Shown: piece by piece, positions 54,946 to 64,000 of the stretch
Numbering within the stretch: position 1 is the first letter of the stretch
Layout: the number at the start of each line of letters is the position of its first letter
Position numbers and translations under genes: made by a program
From: Nereocystis luetkeana
Lineage: Eukaryota > Sar > Phaeophyceae > Laminariales > Laminariaceae
Direction of reading: 5' to 3'
Length of the DNA: 64,000 bases
NCBI GenBank assembly: GCA_031213475.1
Contig: JARUPZ010000037.1
Span: 62,001-126,000, forward strand
The notes under the pieces: model-generated
What the model was told of the DNA's origin: nothing
What the model saw: the letters and a program-made list of their open reading frames with translations, nothing else
The model's database searches: none

Positions 54946-57848
54946 CAGCTCGTGTGTTGAACCCGATAGACACAAACTCTCGATTCCTCTTCGTTGGCAC
55001 AAACATACTTGTGTGTATGCTTGCACGAAGAGTGTAGGACGCCGCGGGTAACCTCTGACCCCGCGCACGAAATATTCCCATGATATCTCAGAGGTCATAA
55101 TTTACACTCATTGCCCTTGCCGGGCACAAATCTTGTTGACCGTGGGTTGACTCTATTTCGGTATCGAATATCAATCGTGGCGTGACTCCGGGTGTGCGAG
55201 CTGCGAGCTGAAAGCTGTGTGTGTCTTCTTGCTTGTGAGTAAGTTGATTTTGCGTGATTCGCGGTAATACAACGATTTGATTGGACGATAGCTGGCGTCA
55301 ACTGCCCGGTACAATTGGCATATTCTCCGCATGCAACATTTACACGTCACGGGACAACGTTCGCGGACTTTTGTTGCACGCCGCGAAACGTATATATGCC
55401 CCCTGTGCTGGCAAGCTCTGGAAACTAGATATACCTTTACGAGAATCCTCGGCAGACATCAGACGACAAAACCAACGACTCCGTCCTGAAATCTGAACGA
55501 AGCGCGCTGGTGAGGGTCTCCAACCCACCCTAGTGTCACAGTGCTTACCACTTGGTCAATGGTATTTGACGGGGGCCGACTAGGCGTCTGGTAAAACATG
55601 TTTTGGCCTTGGTTAGCAAAGGACAGACGACACAAAATTTTGGCCCCTCTCCGATGGCAACAGATAATCCACTTTTCAGATTTCACATATATCGACAACC
55701 AAAACGGCTGCGTCACGGACTCCAGATGGCGAGCTTGTTAGGGGCTCCGACCCTCGCCAGTATTAGAGTGCTCACACCTTGGCCCGTGATATGTGGCGTG
55801 GTGGGCCAGTCGTCTACTATAACGATATTTGGCAGCTGGTGTGAAGACACCAGACGCGAAACAACTCTCGATTCCTCTGCGTTGGCACATGGCATAACTT
55901 TCAGCATGTTTAGACGAAGCGCGTAGGACGCGGCTGCCAACCTCTCGCTCCCTAGACCACGGAGTATCATGATACGTTCGAAGCCATCATTTCCACTTGT
56001 TGGCCTGGCCGGGTATAACTCTTGTTTATCGTGGGTTGAATATTGCCTGGATCGAAAGCCTATCGTCGCGTGACTGCAAGTGTGTGAGTTGCGCGCTGTG
56101 TCCGTTTGCTTGCTTATGTGGGGCGTGGTTTTGAGTGGTCCGCGGTGGTAACTGGATATTGGCTCGCGTCTTTTGCGTTCTTTCAGAGATTTGATTGCTA
56201 GATAGCTGGTATCAACTGCCCCGTGTTATTTAAGACTTGATCCGTCCGGAACATTGAACAGTCACACGGGACAGCTTTCGTGGTCTTTGCTACGCGTCGC
56301 CCAGAGTCGATAAAAACCCTTCTTTCGTAATTTTATAAAGCCCCTGTTTTGGCAGGCCCTCGAGACCAGAGACAACGTTTGTGAGAATCCTAGCAGACAT
56401 CGACCTAATGAATCAACGACTCCGTTGTTAAATTTGGGCGGAGCCTGCTGCTTAGGATCTCCGACCCCCCCAAGTGTCACAGTGCTCACAATTCACTCGG
56501 TGATATGTGCCGGGGGCCGACCAGGCGTCTAATAAAACCCGTTTCGGCCCCGGTCTATAGAAGACAGATGACAAAAAATCTCGACTCTTCTCCGATGGCA
56601 AGAAATAGATCATATATCAGGTTTGACATCGATCGACAACCCCAACGAGTGCGTCACGAAGTCTGAACGGAGCGTGCTGGTTAGGGGCTCCGACCCACGC
56701 TAGTTTCATGGCGCGCACACGTCGGGCAGTGATATGTGGCGTGGGTGGGCCGGGCTTATACTAAAAGCATCTTTACATCTGGTGTGTAGAAATTAGACAA
56801 CGAAAAAACTCTCGAAACCTCTTCGTTGGCACCAAACATGACTTTTAAATGTTTATACGAAGGGCGTAGGACGCGGTGGCCAACCTCTCGCTCCTTAGAC
56901 CACGGACTCCCATTATCTTACAGGCCATCATTTACACTCACTGGTCGTGCTGGGTACGAATCGTGTTAACCGTGGGTGGAGCTTATGTTGAGATCGAAGG
57001 TCAATCGTCGCGTGACTGCGGGTATGCGAGCTGCGAGCTGTGTCTGTCTTGTTGCTTGTGTGTTGCATGCGTTCGTGTTGTTCACGGTAAGACAGGGATT
57101 TGATTGGAAAATAGCTCGCACCGTTCACGTGTTTTTAGCTTTTGATTACAAGATACCCGGCGTCAACTGCTCTGTGTAATGTTTTACTTACTCCACCGGC
57201 AAACAGTAAACGTCACGGTACAGCTTTCGCGGGCATGAATTTCCCGCCAAGCAATGATTTGTTTTACCCCTGTTCTGACAGGCTCTGAGACTAGAGATAC
57301 CTCTTATGGAAATCCTCGGCAGACATCGATAAACAAAACCAACGACTCCGTCATAATCTCTGAACGAGGCGCGCTTGTTGGGGTCTCCGACCCCCCTAGT
57401 GTCACAGTGCTCACACCTCGGTCCGTGATATGTGGCGGGGGCTGATCAGGCGCTCGATAAACCATTTCTGCCCTGGTTAGTTGAAGACAGACGACAGAAA
57501 TCTGGACCCCTATCCTTTGATGAAAAAATACCATTTTTCAGTTTGACATATATCGGCAAACCCAACGACTGCGTCACGAACTCTGAACGGAGCGTGCTGT
57601 TCAAGGGCTCCGACCTACGCTAGTACCACAGCGCTGAAACATCTGGCGGAGATATATGGCGTGTGTAGGACAGGCGTCTACTGCAAACATTTTTGTCAGC
57701 TGGTGTGAAGAAACCGGTCGATCCAAACACTCGATACCTCTTGGTTGGCACGAAACAGTTTTGTTTATGTTCGGACTAAAAGCGTAGGACGCCGTTGTCA
57801 ACCTCTGACCCTCTTGACCACGGACCCCCGTGATACCTTCGAAGCCAT

Positions 57849-58094
57849 GGACACGTTCTACGATATTGGTAGCACTTTTCTGCTAGCCTGTTTCCTGACT
57901 GATGGGTTCCTCATCCACCAAATCACCGGAATGTCCATATTTGTTTAAGAATGACGTCGGAGTGTATTTTGCCTTGGGATTACTCATCTGGATGCAATTT
58001 GGCTTTTGATGAGGTCAGTGTTCGGTTGAGGTTTGGAGCTCCTTAAGTGAGGAGCCTCTAAACCATTGGGCTGAACCTCTAGGGTAGAACGCTT
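57849..58094 (+). mobile_element. M2, a 246-bp MITE-like insertion in the satellite
   Basis: Flanked by CCAT (57,845-57,848 and 58,095-58,098). It interrupts the GCCATCATTTACACTC block of a satellite unit. Homologous to 791-1,037; ends share CGTTCTAC...GGT inverted. The two copies differ by 1 bp in length. Confidence 0.65.
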
Positions 58095-58340
58095 CCATCG
58101 TTTGCAGTCGTTGTCCTGGTCGAGTATGAAGCTGGTTGACTGTGGGTTGACTATATGTCGAGATCGAAGGCCAATCGTCGCGTGACTGTGGGTGTTTGAG
58201 CTGCGAGCGGTGTCTGTTTGCTTGCTTGCGGGCCGCATGAGGTCGCGTGGTTCGCGGTAATACAGCGATTTGAATGAACGGTATATTTGATTGAGAGATA
58301 GCTGGCGTCAACTTCCGCGTGTTGTTTGGCATGTTTCCCA

Positions 58341-58580
58341 TCTATAAGCAGCTCCTTGAAGGGCGGGGTCTGCGGACCCTCCGTCCTTGGACGCTGACCC
58401 GTTTAACCCGTCGAGTCACGGCTTCCCGTGACATATATTGTCCGGGTTTCATGAACAAGTTATCGGAGTTGTGAGCGGGCAAGTGTTCTAAGTACCGCGT
58501 TGTGACACCATAGGTAAACGTCGTGAGGACGTCGAGACGACGGTGTGGAATAGGAATATACCAGGTACCGTTCGCGGGGT
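58341..58580. other. unassigned sequence
   Basis: Nothing recognisable. Confidence 0.3.
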
Positions 58581-58862
58581 ATGTGGCTCGTATGGGTATC
58601 AAGACTACCTAAACGAATGATGTTGGGGGAGCTGAAGAGAGAAAAGGGCTACTCGGGAGGGCAAGAGCAAGACTGGATGGGTTGTCGAAAAACGGGAACT
58701 ATCGTTTTTGCACTTTCCTACGGAAGAGAAACAATGGACGCTGGCCGCGAAGAAATCTCGGGCAAGTGGCTCAGACGTGTGGAGGAAGCCGAAGAGCACT
58801 ACGTGAAGCGATGGTTTGTTAAGGAGAAGGAGGGTGTATGTAGTAGAACGACGGACGCCTGA
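58581..58862 (+). pseudogene. LINE-like C-terminal fragment
   Basis: The frame reads RLPKRMMLGELKREKGYSGG then QEQDWM and, later, KWLRRVEEAEEHYVKRW followed by a Lys/Glu tail. A proline-basic motif, a GxxxG/QxxDWM segment and a terminal amphipathic helix are the usual layout of the post-RT tail in non-LTR retrotransposons (compare G-R-P-x-x-W...D-L). The middle (CRKTGTIVFALSYGRETMDA) appears frameshifted. No RT is present, so it is a 5'-truncated remnant. Confidence 0.5.
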
Positions 58863-61800
58863 GATACAAAAAGCGCAGCAATTTAAGACGACGTCAGACT
58901 CAAGGCCCAGGAGGGAGAGGAAGAGGAGTTGCGTTGAAAGAGGCGTAGCAACAGCAGCTAGGCCAATAAAAAAAAAGTGAAGGCACCCACCGAAACGTCG
59001 TACCGGCCGTCTTTCCAGTTGAGACGCCTAGTGACTACGGCCTTATGATGTGTTACAATTCCTATTTTGTTCGGTGTTTTTGGTTGATTTAGCCCTATCC
59101 CCTGCCAAGTCAATGCCCCCCCGCCAGGTACCCTGTATTTCTGCGTCGTCCGTGTCATCGTATTGTTATATTGTGTGGCCTGTTGCTCTTTTTCCTTATT
59201 TTTTGGTTCGATGTTGTTGAAGTGTTTTTTCAACCCCCCTTGGTTCGTTTGCTCGGTCCTCTTCGTGTTTGTTGTGCTGTTGTGCTATTGTGTCGTGCTC
59301 GATCCAGTTTGTGTGTTTTTATCAGCTTTTTGTCTCGGATTTCGCCTAGTCGTCTCGTGATGTCCTTATCGTGGTTCATCCGCTGGGGGTATCATAGGAC
59401 TAATCATACCAGCAAACAGCAGCCTTGCTGATGCTCTTGATTGCTCGCGATAGAGAGCTCTTCAGCTAGCCGATTGTGCAGAGACGCTAAGTCATTGGTT
59501 CTAACCGGCTTGGAACCGGTGGGTTGCTATGGGGGGCTTGCCGCGTTGCGAGCTGGACAAGTCCGTCGGCTATCTTCTTTTGTTGCTACAGTACGAGATT
59601 TAGCACGATGGTTCCTGCATACAAGAGAAGAAGCTTGGAATTCCACTGAAAACTAAAAAATGTTTTTTTGTGTGAAACGCTCGGTAGGATTTTGTGTAGC
59701 GTCAAACGCGTTGTGTGCGACAACTTCACACAGAACCCAATGCCTGCTTGCTGCTGGCGTTGCTGGGAGTCAGGTTTAGGACAGCCTATCCGCTACATAT
59801 CATATAACCCAGAGAAGTAGTCGGCCTTACATTACTCCTGGTGTGCTGCTACTGCTGCCGAGATTTATGGGTGGTCGCGTGTAGTGTGTGGGGGGGAATG
59901 TGCATCGCGTGCAGGGTTGGTTTGCTCAATGCAGTGATGATGAGTGGGTGCACGCGGACAGAAGCACCCTCGGTACTTCCACTTCTCCTCCAAATATTGC
60001 CATATTTATTCAGATGTAACTGTATCCTTTCTCTGTATAAAGAATCGTGCTACTTTCAACCGATCGGGGCCACTCTGCCCTGTGCCTACCATATTGCTTG
60101 GGAGTCTTGTGATTTTAACCTGTCTGTGTATTTTTGCGAGCGAGCGCTGGGATTGTTTATTACTCTGCCATATGGTTTTTTCATTTTACCTATTTCGATA
60201 GAGGCAGAGAGCCACTTGCCCTTGGGTTCCTAGTTTGCTGGTAAAAATAGGGGTACCCCCCCATACCGTCAAACCGGTCTGAATACGTATGATGCGATGC
60301 ACATTGGGGTAATCACGTGGCTCGTGTCTTGTTTTTTCTATTTACTCAAGCAAATACTTGTGTCGAGTGAAAACGGACTAGATGTACCAGGTTTGGGCTA
60401 TAACTTCTATGTGTTCGTCGACTACTGAGTGAAGACATCATCACTGCCCGTTATCAGACCGAACGTGCTTTACATACTAGTGAAATGCCAATATAGACAT
60501 AGCAACATTATAATCACAACGCATACCGGGTGCGTGCATGTTCCGATTACTGCTGGATATTGTGGCAGGCGGGGTCAAAAATAAAGCGAGCACAGCAGGT
60601 ATCATCATCATGCGTGTACAACCACATGCCCCTGATGTAACAACAAATAAATGCGTGCATGATGATGTTTGTCGGAGGGCAGCAGCGGAAGAGAGTGCCT
60701 ACCGACATGAGATGCACAAGCGAGTATTACTAACATGATACCGAAAATGACAGTGTGAAGAAGAGGGATGGGCGGTTGAATCGGCTCCCTTCCACCATCT
60801 TTAAACCCCAACCATCGTCCTAGCCCCCCAGTCACAACCTCGGTATCAGGACACAGCTTACGTCATAGTTTCTCGGTGCCCAGACCACACAATTATCCCC
60901 CTTGTCCGAGACCTGTAAATGTCCGTGCTAGACGGGACCCCCGACAACCGGGCATGCCTTTCGTCTTATTCAAGTCACCCTTTTCGCTCCTCGCCTGTTG
61001 CTAGCAGAGGCATTCATCCCCTGCCGTTGGCGATCCTACCTCTTTCGATCCCATAGCCCCATGCGTCGTTTCGCCGTGGTTAAGGTATACCCAGTCTCCG
61101 CCCGGGTATCACAACCGACACAACAACCCCTGGATATCACACACCCCCCTCCCACCGCCGCCCGGTTCACCCCATGAGCACTATCAAGCGATGGCCCGAC
61201 CCAGGTGTCAATCGAAACATCGTCACTCCCCGTCATCTGCAGCCCGTTATCTCAGGCACCCTGCGACGGCGGTACGTTCAACAAAGGGCGCCAGTCCCTC
61301 CTTTGCAACGTTCACGCCCTGAACCGGCAGAATAACCATCGACCTGCAACGGCGCGAAGCTGTTTCGGATTTCCTCCACATGTAGCCACTCACAGCCCGT
61401 CCCACATTGACACAAGCCCAGCACTGCTATCACCACCTGCCTCCTGGGCTCCCGAGCAGTCGCCAATCACACAGAATGGACGAGAGCAGCACGGTGGCCG
61501 TCGAATGCCCAGCTACCCGTAGCTTTGCACCCCAGAAAAGGCGCGTAAGCTTATCCTTAAAGGCGTACCGCAAGTGCTCCGGTTGCAAAGAGAAGACCTT
61601 GAGCCACCGACACCGTTCTCCCCGTGATACGGCAACCTCTCGGGGTAGATTGGTCGCTGAAACACATTTGCTCGGTGGCCGTCACCCGTCACGTCCGGGT
61701 TCAGCACTCGTTCGCCAGTCTTTCGTGGATGTCCTCCCTGGCTAGCTTTCTGTCCAATACCTTCACCAATACCATATATCCCTCCCGCCCCAGCTTACCA

Positions 61801-62429
61801 GACGAATCTCGCCTACTCACCGTGTTGTGGTGCGCTCGTCGTCGTTAACTTGCCACTACCACACTTGTCTGCTGCATACCTGGTACCTGCCACGGAAGTG
61901 TCGAACCCCGTACAGAAGGTGTTCAGCAGGCGTTACAGAAGGGCGAGGGTCGTGTGCGCGTCGCGGCCGAGGAAATGCACAAATAGGGTGTTCCGCCTGA
62001 GGTTAGGCGTAAGTCCGGCGTCGTTCACTGAATCCAGCAGGTTGCACAATCGTATAGTCATCGCACCTCGAAGCGCTGGATTTGCAGAGTTCTGCTACCA
62101 CATCATGGAGCCACTACGCCATTATCTATATGGCCCCTTCATTTCGAGAGTGATCGGCAGACGCATAGTTCAGCTGCACTATCTGCCACTGGCACAAGTG
62201 GGCGACTATTGTGGCCCTGGTCGTCTCTCTGGTGTCTCTGCGGGTCAACAGAGACACACTACAGAGACAAACTATGCAGCAGTTCTCAGGGACGAAATAT
62301 ATAAACTCCGCTTTATACGCGACAGAAACTCGCTGACTCTGTCCACCACTGCCAAAATGTACCTCATCGCCGCACCGGGGGCTTACTTCATATTCGTGGA
62401 GTCCCATCTCGAGTACATGTCACGGTCAC
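58863..62429. other. unassigned sequence, C-rich part at 60,780-61,850
   Basis: A 195-codon plus-strand frame (61,850-62,437) and several shorter ones lie here. None shows a domain, and composition rather than selection may explain them. The 60.8-61.8 kb part is C-rich on the plus strand and could be decayed coding sequence. Confidence 0.3.
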
Positions 62430-63100
62430 AGCAGTAGGGAGGGAATCAGGCCTACTCGTTGGTCCCAGACCCGTCTCTCCCGCAAGTACCCACATGCAAG
62501 GACGTAATCCCTGATGTCCTGGGTTACGAGCTTCGGTCGGCACCCAGTACTTGTCCCGGATGAGCTTGAGAGCTCGCAGAACACCCGTCGACCGTAGAAG
62601 TTGTTAGCGAGCGCCAATTCCCCTCCCTTGATCGCTTGCGAAACGGCCAGCGCTTTGAATATTCTCCTTGAGAAATGTCCCAAAGCAAGCTGCTGACGTT
62701 GATAACAGAGTCAGCGGCTCCCCCCGGTGCTTTCCTATCGATCGCTTCCCGCAATATTTTCCAGCGTGTCGTTTTTCTGCACCAACCGAGGCGTGTCGTG
62801 CAGCGCTTGTGCCACGTGGTGTACGATAGAGAGCAGCGGGCCGGGGTACTCCACGCTCGAGGCCGACACCTTGTTCGAGGTGCCGGTCCTGGCGACGGAG
62901 GTTGTACAAGCAGCTACGGTGGTGGTGGTGAATTAGGCGGCAGAAGCAACCCCGAAAGCGTTGATGATTCAGAAGTATAACGGGCACTGGATACGGTAAG
63001 GGTGTGATTCCCTTGGCCTCTGGCCTGGTCACCACTGGAATAATCTATAGTTTCACCAGAATGCCGGAAATATGGCATGCAGAACCGTTCAGCGACGCAC
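62430..63100 (-). pseudogene. Gypsy integrase zinc-region fragment (element C)
   Basis: Minus-strand reading with IRDYVLACGYLRERRVWDQR then VGLIPSLLL, aligning with REYVLSCGCRRMKRPRSQRI of element B. The second cysteine has become Tyr. Upstream sequence to about 63,100 is degenerate spacer. No DDE core follows: the element is broken off at about 62,430. Confidence 0.55.
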
Positions 63101-63512
63101 AACACCACAATGTGACCTCACTCACCATTGCCCATATTTCGGAAGATTTCCGCGTAAGGCCACCTTATGACTGGGTCCTCGGCAGAGGCCTCCGCCGCGG
63201 TATCGGGTGCGCTGTCGGGGGCACTGTCGACAGCGGCCTCACCCAAGGTGAATACTGTGCTAGACACCACTGCCGCGTTATTCCAGTTTTGGCGTGTCCA
63301 CCTCGTCCTTCCCCAGTCCGGTGAGAAGCGCCCTGTCTTGGGCCGGCACTTGGGGGCTCTATCGGTGGTTTTGTTGGAAGCATCTCCCGAGGGCGAGCAG
63401 TCAACGGCCGCTTTTAACACGTTGTCTGGTTACCCAGCGGGAGCCTTGCAACATTGCATCCGTCTATCTTTGGTTCGCACGTGGCTCCAGCCCGAGACCA
63501 CGCCGTACCACA
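63101..63512 (-). other. RNase H-integrase spacer of element C
   Basis: Degenerate sequence with Ala/Asp/Ser-rich readings (DSAPDSAPDTAAEASAEDP). No domain was recognised. Confidence 0.35.
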
Positions 63513-64000
63513 TCAGTCAAAGCGACTAGTGGTCAAGCTTTGACAAGAGGGCTTGTGCTTTGAAGAGCCACATATCAGGTAGTTAGTGATGAGAACAAAC
63601 TTTCTTTGCCACACAAACGGCTGGTGATGATGAATCGCCCATATATCTAACATCACTCTCGTTCGGCCGTCGAAAGCTTGGCGTCTGCGTTCGACCACCG
63701 GTGGCTCATCTACCGCCACCTAATCAAACACTAACTCTGCTCCTCTGGTGTCCCATGTGAGTGGATAACCGACACCCATCTCACTGGCATCCACACGAAC
63801 CTGGACTAGCCCCCCCCAAACAGGCAACGCCACTGTCTGCGGCAATGCAAGTATCTTGATCAGCGCCGTCAGAGCCTTGTTTGCTCCACGCCCCACGGTA
63901 CCAAGTGCTTGCGTCGGAAGCCCACCGGGCAACTCCGTTCCCATTTGACGCTGTGCATTACAAATGCATACTTGACAAGTATAGTTGGAAGATATAACAC
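63513..64000 (-). pseudogene. Gypsy RNase H fragment (element C)
   Basis: Minus-strand translations contain KALTALIKILALPQTVALPV, VRVDASEMGVGYPLTW (catalytic Asp) and, after a stop at about 63,720, VMLDIWAIHHHQPFVWQRKF then VLITN, where element A has VLFTD. The element continues to the right beyond the window. Strand is opposite to elements A and B. Confidence 0.75.

Larger units (their letters stand above)
53045..58340 (+). repeat. satellite-like tandem array, ~925-bp unit
   Basis: The landmark GTGTCACAGTGCTCACACC with TGATATGTGGC starts units near 53,700, 54,640, 55,532, 56,475 and 57,400. A second, diverged copy of the landmark lies about 230 bp later in each unit. Other shared blocks: CTCCGATGGCAAGAAA, TTGGCACAAAACATAAC, CTAGACCACGGACTCCC, CATCATTTACACTCATTG and GATAGCTGGCGTCAACTGC. 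The first part (53,045-53,630) is the same sequence inverted. Short frames in the array are not conserved between units. Confidence 0.85.

Noticed and set aside
53045-58340. Candidate CRISPR-like array
   Set aside because: Units are about 925 bp and contiguous, without short identical repeats and unique spacers. It is satellite DNA in a eukaryotic context.
61850-62437. 195-codon plus-strand frame
   Set aside because: No recognisable domain; it lies against the broken end of Gypsy element C on the opposite strand. A weak likeness of LRHYLYG to RNase H was not enough to call it.

Overview
The window looks like nuclear DNA of a repeat-rich, intron-rich eukaryote, most likely a photosynthetic stramenopile and perhaps a brown alga. 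The grounds are short TTAGGG-type telomere tracts, exons with GT-AG borders, beta-helix repeat proteins of the type annotated as 'polymorphic outer membrane protein-like' in those algae, and Ty3/Gypsy and LINE fragments that resemble brown-algal families from memory. No bacterial operons, rRNA or intact tRNA genes were seen. The lineage call is an inference.

Most of the sequence I can explain is mobile or repeated DNA. The best-defined object is a Ty3/Gypsy retrotransposon at 18,378-25,564 with a 4-bp target duplication (GTAC). It carries protease, reverse transcriptase, RNase H, integrase and a C-terminal beta-barrel-like module. It is inactivated by stops and frameshifts and by a deletion that fuses the 5' LTR to the end of gag. 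It sits inside an older dispersed repeat (family A) and splits it into 18,030-18,377 and 25,565-25,840. Two more Gypsy fragments lie at 2,315-3,815 (+) and 62,430-64,000 (-), and two LINE-like C-terminal fragments at 43,145-43,480 and 58,581-58,862.

Non-autonomous elements are abundant. They include a 3.7-kb foldback element (3,922-7,580), a 2.2-kb element with terminal inverted repeats of about 280 bp (15,547-17,754), a palindromic MITE of about 110 bp (M1, five copies), a 247-bp MITE (M2, two copies with target duplications), a GGGCCCATCTTAACG-ended family (37,943-38,776 and 39,900-40,672), a tRNA-derived SINE family with an A-rich tail, and a composite 1-kb repeat (family R2, three copies). 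A satellite-like array of about 925-bp units fills 53,045-58,340.

Host genes are sparse. The clearest is the 5' exon of a secreted beta-helix protein on the minus strand (11,162-11,630). Two 81-bp phase 1-1 exons at 347-427 and 89-169 encode the same 27-residue module. Weaker exon candidates lie at 35,487-35,736 (-), 47,397-48,046 (-), 8,896-9,232 (+), 45,178-45,480 (+) and 40,260-40,500 (-). Long stretches hold nothing I can assign and may be introns or decayed repeats.
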